Below the pieces are notes generated by a model. That model saw only the letters and a list, made by a program, of their open reading frames with translations. It was not told the origin of the DNA and did not search any database. Positions 50,867 through 59,552 of a stretch of 64,000 nucleotides of DNA are shown one piece after another (position 1 is the first letter of the stretch; every line of letters starts with the position of its first letter). A program made the position numbers and the translations under genes. The stretch is from JAJRRH01 sp047638815 (GTDB lineage: Bacteria > Bacteroidota > Bacteroidia > Flavobacteriales_D > JABDKJ01), in assembly GCA_047638815.1 (NCBI GenBank), contig JBLIMR010000009.1, forward strand, positions 1-64,000, given 5' to 3'.

Positions 50867-52272
50867 ACCAATCGAATTTTTTTAGTACCAAGTAGGATTA
50901 GCATAAATACTGCAACAGACCACGCAAGTAGCATCGACAAGTCTATAAAATAATGATGTAAGTAGGATGATATTCGGATCGTTTGATAATCGAAGTGTGG
51001 AACGGACTTAAAAAAGTCACCGTTCGCTTCATAGTCCCAATCACCCGTTTTAGATCCGCCATAGGCAAAATCATCATTTAGCATTTTGATAAAAAGTCTT
51101 CTGTAATTTTCCACTTCCAATAGAAACTCTTGATGGTGCAGATTATCGCTGGCCATAAAACCCATACTTGTATTTTGAAGAGATATAAAAGGATTCAGAA
51201 TTCCACCCAACTGAAAACTTTGTTTCTGTTGTTCAAGAATCTCTCGGTTTTTGCCAAAATGTTTGTCCCAAACACTGTTGCCGAAATCTTCATCAGCTTG
51301 CATTCTTATTCCGGCAAAATTAATTGGTAGCTGATGTAAGCTATCAACACCATATTCCTCCAATGTTCGATTTTCAAGTTCAATACTACGTGCATCTTCC
51401 TCATCGTGTCCATCTATACCTTTGGAACGATCTTCATTCATGGCGGTTTTAAAGTCATTTCTGCTTGGAAGCGGATGCCATTTTTCTACAGAAGTCATCA
51501 GGATATTAGGTAAAAATATGGTCCAAAGTATCCAGATACCCAGCATTGAAGTTAAGGCAACGGTAGCGTTTTGCCACCTTGCCGAAAAGAAAACAGTCAA
51601 GCCGGTAATGATGAAGTAGTACAGCGTGTAAGACAAAAAGAAGAGTGCCGTTCTCATCAGAATTTCACCATCCATTGTTCGGAAATTTAATATCGTATAG
51701 ATGATAACCACAAGGCTCAATAGCAAGACTCCATATAACCATACAGAAATTGTTTTTGAAGCGATTATCCGTAGTGGCTTTGTACCTTGTAGGACGAGTA
51801 GTTTTAGCCTGCCGCTTTGTTTTTCGCTGCTCATTACGTTGAAAGCTAAAAACACCAGCAGCAACGGCACCATGTACTGTAACAGCAGGGAAGATTTTAG
51901 TTTGCCAAACCGAGAGACTGATTGAATTTGTGAGGCATCCGAAAGCATGGTTTCGTTTTGCACATGTCCTTCTATTCGCAGTACATTACCTGTAATGCTA
52001 TTAACCCCTTCATCGAGGTTATTAAGTAAGTTGGCTGGTTTAAAAATGTAGGTTCCGTAATGGGCGGCACTATGCGGGTTCATACTATCGATGCTTTCCC
52101 ATTTTTGACGCACGTGTTCAGTGGCATCAGAATGATTTTGTTTTTGCATTTGCGTTTGATAGTTCCCGAGTATTATTGAGCCCAGTAAAATGAGCACAAA
52201 AGCAATCGTTATCCCCAGAAATATGCGACTGCGAATTAAGAATCGCCATTCGTTTTTGATGATCAGTAACAT
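50863..52272 (-). CDS. ABC transporter permease, DUF3526 type (first subunit)
   Basis: The 469-aa membrane protein shows the DUF3526 pattern: one N-terminal transmembrane helix (FLGITIAFVLILLGSIILG), a large periplasmic loop with MNPHSAAHYGTYIFKPAN, then several helices including YMVPLLLVFLAFNVMSSEKQ. It starts 9 bp after the ATPase gene stop and overlaps the next permease gene, so all three are one operon. Confidence 0.88.
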   Translation of the reverse strand: MLLIIKNEWRFLIRSRIFLGITIAFVLILLGSIILGNYQTQMQKQNHSDATEHVRQKWESIDSMNPHSAAHYGTYIFKPANLLNNLDEGVNSITGNVLRIEGHVQNETMLSDASQIQSVSRFGKLKSSLLLQYMVPLLLVFLAFNVMSSEKQSGRLKLLVLQGTKPLRIIASKTISVWLYGVLLLSLVVIIYTILNFRTMDGEILMRTALFFLSYTLYYFIITGLTVFFSARWQNATVALTSMLGIWILWTIFLPNILMTSVEKWHPLPSRNDFKTAMNEDRSKGIDGHDEEDARSIELENRTLEEYGVDSLHQLPINFAGIRMQADEDFGNSVWDKHFGKNREILEQQKQSFQLGGILNPFISLQNTSMGFMASDNLHHQEFLLEVENYRRLFIKMLNDDFAYGGSKTGDWDYEANGDFFKSVPHFDYQTIRISSYLHHYFIDLSMLLAWSVAVFMLILLGTKKIRLV

Positions 52273-52281
52273 GAAGCTTCG

Positions 52282-52983
52282 CTAGTTTTGCATAAATTGA
52301 AGATACAATGTTTCTAGGTCGCTTGCACTGATATCCTTGCTGTGAAGTTCTTTTACCAAAACGCCTTTTTTCAGAATCCCAATTCGATGGCAAACTTCTC
52401 GCACACGAAAAATATCATGAGAGGCCATTAAAATACTGGCCCCTTCCGAGGCTAACTTTTTCAAAAGATCCGAAAGCTCGTTGCTTGCGAGTGGATCCAA
52501 ACCACTAGCTGGTTCATCCAATAGATATACCTTTGCTTTTTTGGCATAGGCGATCGCAATGCCTACTTTTTGTCTCATTCCTTTGGAGTAACCAGACATC
52601 TTCTCATGGTGCGCGTCATCTTGCAGTCCACAATTTATAAGATAATCTGTTAGTTCATTTTTGGAATAAACGGATCCCGCCAAGCGACAGAAATAATCTA
52701 AGTTTTCTAAACCTGTGAGGTAAGGATAGAGTTTGACATTTTCAGGAATATAGCCAATAAGTTTCCTTGTCTTAGAAGCATTTTGACTAACATCCATGTC
52801 ACCTACTGTCACTTTTCCTGAATCTGGCTTTAAAAAACCCAATATCATATTAATGGTGGTCGATTTACCAGAACCATTGGCCCCAAGCAAACCAAGAATC
52901 TCTCCTTCTTTAATTTCCAAGTTCAATTTCTTGACAGCTGGATTTCCATTAAATGACTTACTTACCTCATTTATGTTTATCAT
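52282..52983 (-). CDS. ABC transporter ATP-binding protein
   Basis: The 233-aa ATPase has Walker A (LLGANGSGKSTTIN), the signature SGYSKGMRQKVGIA, Walker B (VYLLDEPASGLDP) and the switch histidine in MASHDIF. It is of the ABC-2 exporter kind (CcmA/NodI-like). It drives the two DUF3526 permeases encoded downstream. Confidence 0.95.
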   Translation of the reverse strand: MININEVSKSFNGNPAVKKLNLEIKEGEILGLLGANGSGKSTTINMILGFLKPDSGKVTVGDMDVSQNASKTRKLIGYIPENVKLYPYLTGLENLDYFCRLAGSVYSKNELTDYLINCGLQDDAHHEKMSGYSKGMRQKVGIAIAYAKKAKVYLLDEPASGLDPLASNELSDLLKKLASEGASILMASHDIFRVREVCHRIGILKKGVLVKELHSKDISASDLETLYLQFMQN

Positions 52984-53328
52984 AATGATTCGATGTTATG
53001 TCCATAATTACACGCGAAGCTAATAAAATATCTCAATTTAATGCAGCCATGTTGCATCTGGATAAATACGCTTAACATTCCTTTGGTTGTGCGTTGTGCT
53101 GGAATTTGAATAGTACATGTTAGGCATGCATTCTAATGGAAGAAAATTATATTCCGGCAAGGAAAAATCAAATACACGACAGTAGATCATTTCGACTAGG
53201 GTTGGTTGCGATAGTTTCAACGAATCAAATGTATTCAGAATGGTAGGTGAATGTTAAATTCAATCTGTTGAGGATTGATATCTCACGTGTCTGTTAACTT
53301 TTTGATATGCAATAAGTTATCCTCTTTT
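52984..53328. other. Intergenic region with no recognised gene
   Basis: It contains the start region of the ABC transporter operon. An open minus-strand frame (about 53038-53260) reads without a family match and without an ATG at its beginning, so it is not called. No repeat or RNA was seen. Confidence 0.4.
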
Positions 53329-53652
53329 CTATTTGTGATTATGTCCGTAATGTGGATGACCAGGAGGTCTGCCAAACTTATCAGGCTTACCAACTGCTGG
53401 TATTAGAGTCGAATCAACAGTTTCCTTGGCGTGCTCACCTGTGGCATGTTTATGTCCATAATGCGGATGACCCGGACTTCTTCCATATTGATCAACCTTT
53501 ATAGACTCTGTTTTTTGTTGTTTAGGGACTTTTACTTGTTCCTTCTTAGCCGATGGTATTTTTACTTTGGTACTCTTTGGCTTTGATTGGTCACAACTTA
53601 CACTAAATAAAGTAATTAAAAGTAAAATACATATACATTTAAAGATCTTCAT
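53329..53652 (-). CDS. Histidine-rich lipoprotein with duplicated motif
   Basis: The 107-aa product has a lipoprotein signal (LLITLFSVSC), a Lys/Pro-rich linker and two copies of a His-rich motif: YGRSPGHPHYGHKH and FGRPPGHPHYGHNHK. The motif GRxPGHPHYGHxH suggests metal binding, but this is inferred from composition only. Behind an exact TAnnTTTG promoter (53704-53711) it appears to be a single-gene unit. Confidence 0.75.
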   Translation of the reverse strand: MKIFKCICILLLITLFSVSCDQSKPKSTKVKIPSAKKEQVKVPKQQKTESIKVDQYGRSPGHPHYGHKHATGEHAKETVDSTLIPAVGKPDKFGRPPGHPHYGHNHK

Positions 53653-53703
53653 ATACTTCGATTATTTATACAGTTATTTATTAATGGCTGACAAATTCAG
53701 GCG

Positions 53704-53711
53704 CAAAAGTA
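53704..53711 (-). promoter_or_regulatory. Bacteroidetes-type -7 element for the His-rich lipoprotein
   Basis: On the minus strand TACTTTTG is an exact TAnnTTTG match, about 50 bp before the ATG at 53652. Confidence 0.6.
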
Positions 53712-53720
53712 GGAAACTTA

Positions 53721-53918
53721 TTGTTTTTATGCAGCTTTAATGCTTGTAAATACAACAAAGCATGCAAGGCACTTTATGATCGAATAGTAGCTAAAGGAAA
53801 AAGTAAGAAATTAGCCCTGCTGGCGGTATGTAATAAATTACTAAAACAGGCCTTCGCAGTAGCAAAATCAAGAATACCGTATGATGAAAATTACAGAGGT
53901 ACTTTGAGGGTAAATTAG
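53721..53918 (+). mobile_element. IS110-family transposase C-terminal relic
   Basis: The 65-residue frame contains NKACKALYDRIVAKGKSKKLA, LLAVCNKLLKQAFAVAKS and YDENYRGTL, the standard C-terminus of IS110-family transposases. The catalytic DEDD half is absent and the frame starts within coding sequence, so this is the remnant of a lost or truncated insertion sequence. No terminal repeats could be found. The rest of 53919-54192 shows nothing recognisable. Confidence 0.8.
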
Positions 53919-54192
53919 TGAGTTTTCACTTGATTATTGCCTCAGTTCTTCTTAATTCATTTAAAGCCAATGAGAAACGAAAAAACTGCACACGATTTAT
54001 GAAATATTTTTTATCTGTTGAATAAACATTTATGAACGTTTGGAAATGCTTCGTTGATGGCTCATTGCTTGTGCAATATCTTAATAAAAAAGAAGAGTTG
54101 GTGATATTAAGAAGGCTAATCAAGAGTTTTTAGATCTAATGTCATTGGTGCCGATTCTATTTCAATGCCGTTGACAAATGTCCAAAACAACT

Positions 54193-56046
54193 CTATTCTT
54201 TAGGAAACCCCCTAAAGTCTGATGGATCAACTTTACAATCAATAAGTTTAATTTTATCTCCATTCCATTTATAGCCCTTGTTGTTTTGGAATGTACAATT
54301 CTCAAAAACAATTTTGTCATCAAATTCTTTCCAATTATCCATAAAGTTAAAAGCTGGATTACCTGGCATGTTTGGTGTGTTGTTGATGAACTTGCAATGG
54401 GAGAAAGTTACATCCTTTGTGGAATTTGTAAAGCCACCTAAAACAGAGACCCCAAGTTTGTTGTCATGAAACTTAGCATTTTCGAATGTGATATTTTGAC
54501 TTTTTTCAAGTTCAAATAGTATCACTGAGCAATCAGTTATTTCGGAATTGGTAAATTCCATGTTCGTGACATCGAATGTTACTAGACCAAAAGTTTCCCC
54601 GGGAATAAGTTTGCAATTGGAAACAGCAATATTCGAAGAATACTTAATTTGAAGAATGCCTGGTTCGCCATCAAGTACTTTACTTTCGGAATGCCCAATG
54701 ATCATATTGTCCAATTGAATATTATTACAATTGAGCAGCGCTATTACGGTCTTATTTTGTTCAGTAACCTTCAAATGTGAAGAGCCAGCACCCATTATTT
54801 TCAGGTTGCTTATGCCATCAAGCACTAGGGTAGAGGAGAGGTTGAAATTCCCATTGGCAAGTTTTATTATTCTATTGCTCTGAATGTTCTCAATTAGTTC
54901 TTCACTTGTGGAAACCTTAACTGTATCCAGGAAACTGTTTTGCAGTCTCATGTTTTTCGAAGGGTTAAATTTCTCATAGGTCTCACCATTAAATTTTAGG
55001 ACACCAACATTATCTGTTCCCAACCAAAAAACACCTTTGTCATCTTGATAGATGGATATTAGAAGAATTTCAGTTTCTCCATCCATGATTGGAATATTAA
55101 AGAGCTGCTTTCCGTCATATTTCCATACGCCACCTCCATAGGTCGTCATCCATAAGTTGCCCTCATCATCTACAAGCCCAGAATTAAAATATCCAATTCG
55201 ACCTTTTAAATGTTTCTTGGTCATATCAACACCTTTAAATTTTTCATAGCTAGGAACAGTGTCAGCATCGCTAACGTCATACTTGCTTTTGAAATTACTC
55301 AACCAGTAATACCCATTCTTGTCTTGTAACATGCTGCGTACTCCTGGTACCCGTCCATCTGGCAAAGTAGTAAGTTCTTTTTCAGTAATGTGCATAAAGG
55401 ACTCTCCATTGTATCGGTACGCTCCAGCCGTAATTGTACCGATCCAGAGATTCCCTTCTTTGTCTTTGTCCAGGCCAAAAACAGCATAAGGACTATGGTT
55501 CATGTCCTCAAAGTCTAGACCTTTTATTTCTATACCGAATGCCTTTTGTAGATCCGTTCTTGGCAATTCAAGTTCAAATAGAGATTCCCCATCATACCGG
55601 TATACTTCTTGTGCATTGCTATTACAATTAAACCATAAATCATTTGGTTCTAATTTCCATTCATTAGTAGCCGCAGTAATGGGTTTTAAGGAGCTAAATT
55701 TCTTACCGTCATACTTGCTTATGCCTTTTGGTGTTTCAATAAAAACATTCCCGAAATTGTCTCCTTGTATTCCACGAATTTGCATGTCAATCAATCCGTC
55801 ATTTGTTGTGAAATTTTTTATGATTTTGCCATCGTAGTGATATACACCACTGCCATTGCTTCCATACCAATAGTTGCCATTATGGTCTTGGTAGACTGTC
55901 CATATTTTGGAATCTATTTCTGTGACTGTGCTACCTAGAGATTTAGATTGGATGACATTCTTTTCAGTGTTGACTTGGCCACTGCATGATAGGAAAGCAG
56001 TTAGAATGACAGTTAATAATGTTATGATTGGTGTTTTAAGTGTCAT
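54193..56046 (-). CDS. Lipoprotein with propeller repeats and a parallel beta-helix
   Basis: The 617-aa protein has a lipoprotein signal (VILTAFLSCSGQ), about 350 residues of two-component-regulator-propeller repeats (GNYWYGSNGSGVYHYDGK, GNLWIGTITAGAYRYNGES, GNLWMTTYGGGVWKYDGK), and then a right-handed parallel beta-helix of the pectate-lyase type (VLDGISNLKIMGAGSSHL, then VALLNCNNIQLDNMIIGHSE-type coils and FENCTFQNNKGY). No kinase is present. The combination suggests a surface sensor or carbohydrate-binding protein, and not a regulator. Confidence 0.82.
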   Translation of the reverse strand: MTLKTPIITLLTVILTAFLSCSGQVNTEKNVIQSKSLGSTVTEIDSKIWTVYQDHNGNYWYGSNGSGVYHYDGKIIKNFTTNDGLIDMQIRGIQGDNFGNVFIETPKGISKYDGKKFSSLKPITAATNEWKLEPNDLWFNCNSNAQEVYRYDGESLFELELPRTDLQKAFGIEIKGLDFEDMNHSPYAVFGLDKDKEGNLWIGTITAGAYRYNGESFMHITEKELTTLPDGRVPGVRSMLQDKNGYYWLSNFKSKYDVSDADTVPSYEKFKGVDMTKKHLKGRIGYFNSGLVDDEGNLWMTTYGGGVWKYDGKQLFNIPIMDGETEILLISIYQDDKGVFWLGTDNVGVLKFNGETYEKFNPSKNMRLQNSFLDTVKVSTSEELIENIQSNRIIKLANGNFNLSSTLVLDGISNLKIMGAGSSHLKVTEQNKTVIALLNCNNIQLDNMIIGHSESKVLDGEPGILQIKYSSNIAVSNCKLIPGETFGLVTFDVTNMEFTNSEITDCSVILFELEKSQNITFENAKFHDNKLGVSVLGGFTNSTKDVTFSHCKFINNTPNMPGNPAFNFMDNWKEFDDKIVFENCTFQNNKGYKWNGDKIKLIDCKVDPSDFRGFPKE

Positions 56047-56437
56047 TTACATTGACGTTCTATATTCTGTGTTAAATTAGTTATTTATAATTTGACATTT
56101 ATTTAAACGACTTATCTATTAAAGCAAACTTAGTATTTTGATGTTCGCTTAGCTTTTTAATTTTTCCATGCCAATCCATTCATGCTCGATGTCCTTCATT
56201 AATAATGCATTGTCAAATTTCACAGAACCTTCAGGGAATATTGACCTATCCTCGAAAAAGCTTGATTTAACCTCTGTGACTTCTAGGAGTGAAACTTTCC
56301 AGGTATAAGCCTTTAATTTATTGCAATACTCCATTTTGTAGAAAGGGTTAATGGTTTTTTATGATCGCAGATCAAATCACAATAGGATTGTTCATCAAAG
56401 ATCATTCACCAACAAATCAATATTTCAACAGTTCTCT

Positions 56438-59185
56438 TTAATCTCTTAAGATAAAGTGACCACGTATAACTCGATCTGAATTTTGCATTGTCAATATATA
56501 CTTTCCTGCAGCGAAGTCATCAACGGCTATAGTTGTCAACTCTTGATTAATTTGCCCTATACTAATAAGTTTTCCCTCCATGTTTACAATCGTGTAATTG
56601 TACGTGCCAAGAATGTCCAATGGCATTTCGACATTCAGAACATGAGTACTTGGATTAGGATAAATTTGAATCTGACCCTCTCCATTCAATTCTAATATAT
56701 TGACATTTACATCATCACATTCATTGAGTAAGGTGTAATCCTGATCTTCACCATCCGTATGAAATAGATAAAAGCAGCCCAGTTCAAACTGTAAGGCTTC
56801 CATAAAACCATCTTCAAAATTATCGACATGATACATGTCGATAGCAATGACCCTATCCTCATAAAGTGATCGTATGTTGTCGTCTTTTGTGTGTCCTAAT
56901 ATAACCCGGCCAATACCAAAGTCATCCAAAATATTATCCACCTGTACTTGAGTCAGTTCCTCTTCAACCATTCCTCTGTACCAATAAATTCCATCCGATC
57001 CGTTTACGGTTGAACAAGGTGAGAAGCTGCATGGTAAGCCATTCATCTCCTGTCTTCCATAATCGTTTATTTCATCGTAAGTCAGATTCAGTGCCGCTAC
57101 TTGTGGACTAATGCCACCGTGCATAAAGGCATGGCCTCCAATTTCTTCGATGATATTTTTTGACCGCAACCACCTTCCAAGTTCGGTGTCCAGGTCATAC
57201 ATTTCGGACATTCTTTTTCCCATAAGATGGGCATCATTGAAATACTTCACTTCCACATATCTCCAATCGTCCGTCATGTTGAACATTTCATGATTTCCAA
57301 TGATTAAATGAAGTTTGCCTCCCTGAGCAACAGCTTCATTTTCTAATTTATAAAGTAGCCACATACATTCTGTAATATGAAATCCACGATCAAATATATC
57401 TCCGCTAATAATTAGATGGCCATCACCGTAAGTCCAGTTAAAGTTTTCATCAATAATTCCTTCTCCTTGAAGTACCATAGTAAGTCCTTCAATATGGCCA
57501 TCGAAATCAGATATCGCTAAAAATTTAGAAGGTATTTCAGGGTAGGTTGATGGTTCTATTTCAATTTCATCCTTAAGAGTGAATGAAAAACTTGTACCCA
57601 TGTGCGGAAGTTCACAGGTTAATTCTAAGCCGTCAGTTGAAGTATAAGTATTGCTAATCAACCCTGAAGGCGTCACTTCTTCAACAATGATATTGTCTCC
57701 TTCATAATAAACATATGGTCCATCTTGGTCATAGATGTATTGGTTACTTATAAAACAATCAAAAGCGACATCTCCATCCGTTGAATTTACATTTCGAACT
57801 GAAATAGCAATGGTGTTCTCTCCAGTTACAAAATAGCTGGGATCAATACCGTAGGTGTAAAAATCATTTTGAGTAAAATCATTTATTCTTTGTCTCGCGG
57901 AAGTACTGTGACTAATTGTAGTTAGCGGCATTAATTCCGTTCGCATGACCTCTTGGCCATTTACATAAACTATTGCTGCATCATCATGAATCATATGGAA
58001 GTATACTTCCGACAATTCATCAGCATCAATGACGTCCACTTTTTTTCTAAAATAGTAACTTATATATCCATTGTTCAACATCGTCTCTTCATCGCCCAAT
58101 CCGAAACCAAAGTTGCCAAGCCCTACTGGCCAATCTGAATCATCATGTTCGACCGTGATCCATGTACTAATTGGATCCGATATGTTATCCCAATATCGCC
58201 ATGAACTTCCTTCTACAAATAAAAGTGGATCCACTTCATCGATAACGTTTATGGTTTTTTCTAGAATATTATTAATCGGATTTTCATCATCGTTAATCAC
58301 CAACTCGATACTTAAATCATAGGTTCCGAGAGCACTTAGATCCGCAGTTTCTGCAAATGTGAATTCTAGCGTTTCTCCAAAGTTAATTGGTTCTGCCCCT
58401 GCTTCAGTAGCTATTAAAGTCCCATCAACGGAATAAGAGAGGGTGTAGTCAGTAGCTTCTATATTGCCAAAGGATGTAATTTCTACTACTACACTTGATG
58501 TAACATCAGGATAGTCTGTAGAAGTTGGTGTTGTGCATACAGCCAAGGCTAAATCAACATCAGAATTTGAGGTGTATTCAACGATTAGTTTTGCTGCCTT
58601 TGTTGAGTTTTCGTCAAAGGAATATGCTCTTCTACGTGCAGTTTCACTTCCTGTTCCTGTAATTATGAACGTGACTGGATTACCACTCTGCCATCCGTTT
58701 GAACTGAGTACCTCTGTCACAATAGCAGACAAATCTGGCGTTCTTTGCGTTAGTCCAGCTTGTTCATCATTCCAGGATGTTGTCAAGGTCCAAAGCACAT
58801 TTTCCGTTGTCGGTATACGGTTGGAAATATTACTAAAAGAACTTGAGAATGAATTGGAAATCGCAATGTCTTCTCCAGAAATGGTCATGGTTAAGTTTCC
58901 AGAATAATCGCCATCCGCGGTAAATTGGATATAGGCGTTAGAAACGGTTGCATTTGCAGGTATTGTTACATCATCAAACCGGAGACCGATAGTCTGTAAG
59001 CCTTGATCATTCCATGTGTCATAGACAAGCTCAATGTCCGAACTAGATGTCGTTACGGTAGTTCCATTGAATTTTTCTTCTGCATCATCAGATGAAGACA
59101 GAATTTGTCCTTGAAATGTTTGAGCTGAAGCAACCGAACCAAAAAAAATAGAAATAATCAATAAATAGTAACACAGCTTATTCAT
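56438..59185 (-). CDS. Secreted PPP-type phosphatase with CARDB and T9SS domains
   Basis: This 915-aa protein has a signal peptide, a beta-rich N-terminal domain with TWNDQGLQTIGLRFDDVTIP, a CARDB-like domain (SSVVVEITSFGNIEATDYTL), a galactose-binding-like segment, a calcineurin-like domain of the PPP kind at about residues 530-780 (AISDFDGHIEG, GDIFDRGFHITE, GNHEMF, MHGGISP and GHTKDD), and a T9SS sorting domain (IQIYPNPSTHVLNVEM). The usual GDxHG start is SDFDGH here. It should dephosphorylate an unknown substrate outside the cell. Confidence 0.85.
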   Translation of the reverse strand: MNKLCYYLLIISIFFGSVASAQTFQGQILSSSDDAEEKFNGTTVTTSSSDIELVYDTWNDQGLQTIGLRFDDVTIPANATVSNAYIQFTADGDYSGNLTMTISGEDIAISNSFSSSFSNISNRIPTTENVLWTLTTSWNDEQAGLTQRTPDLSAIVTEVLSSNGWQSGNPVTFIITGTGSETARRRAYSFDENSTKAAKLIVEYTSNSDVDLALAVCTTPTSTDYPDVTSSVVVEITSFGNIEATDYTLSYSVDGTLIATEAGAEPINFGETLEFTFAETADLSALGTYDLSIELVINDDENPINNILEKTINVIDEVDPLLFVEGSSWRYWDNISDPISTWITVEHDDSDWPVGLGNFGFGLGDEETMLNNGYISYYFRKKVDVIDADELSEVYFHMIHDDAAIVYVNGQEVMRTELMPLTTISHSTSARQRINDFTQNDFYTYGIDPSYFVTGENTIAISVRNVNSTDGDVAFDCFISNQYIYDQDGPYVYYEGDNIIVEEVTPSGLISNTYTSTDGLELTCELPHMGTSFSFTLKDEIEIEPSTYPEIPSKFLAISDFDGHIEGLTMVLQGEGIIDENFNWTYGDGHLIISGDIFDRGFHITECMWLLYKLENEAVAQGGKLHLIIGNHEMFNMTDDWRYVEVKYFNDAHLMGKRMSEMYDLDTELGRWLRSKNIIEEIGGHAFMHGGISPQVAALNLTYDEINDYGRQEMNGLPCSFSPCSTVNGSDGIYWYRGMVEEELTQVQVDNILDDFGIGRVILGHTKDDNIRSLYEDRVIAIDMYHVDNFEDGFMEALQFELGCFYLFHTDGEDQDYTLLNECDDVNVNILELNGEGQIQIYPNPSTHVLNVEMPLDILGTYNYTIVNMEGKLISIGQINQELTTIAVDDFAAGKYILTMQNSDRVIRGHFILRD

Positions 59186-59330
59186 AGTAGTGATTTTGAG
59201 TCATTCAAATGTAGACATTTTCATGATTTTCTCAACAGAACTAACCATAGCTTAAGTTGAACAAAGGACTACTAAAAATGGGATTGCTATTTTTATAAAA
59301 ACACTATGTTGATTGCTTATTCAATGTTAT

Positions 59331-59486
59331 TTACTTTCCATCCATATCTTCAATAAAAACTGGAACCTGTGTTACAATCGGCTTGTTTTCGGAATCACAT
59401 CCTGTTAAAAAAGCAAAAGGATACTTCGCTAAAAATTCATTTATTACCGTTTCATCTTGTTCTTTATGGTATTGGAGATTGTACAT
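59331..59486 (-). pseudogene. N-terminal fragment of a PaiB-like FMN-binding regulator
   Basis: The 51-codon frame starts MYNLQYHKEQDETVINEFLA and continues YPFAFLTGCDSENKPIVTQV to PVFIEDMDGK, then stops. It resembles the first quarter of FMN-binding negative transcriptional regulators (PaiB type, about 200 residues). The remainder is missing, so the gene is a truncated relic. Nothing else is seen in 59186-59552. Confidence 0.6.
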
Positions 59487-59552
59487 TGCGTCTCTATCTT
59501 GATAATTTTTTTTTATCGATTAATTCACCGCTCAGAAGAACATCAGGAATAT

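Noticed and set aside
53038..53220. Minus-strand frame of 60 codons
   Set aside because: It has no ATG at its beginning, no known family and lies in a promoter region.
56149..56334. Minus-strand frame of 61 codons between two large genes
   Set aside because: Composition is protein-like (SIFPEGSVKFDNALLMKD) but there is no family, no promoter and no overlap with neighbours; too weak to call.
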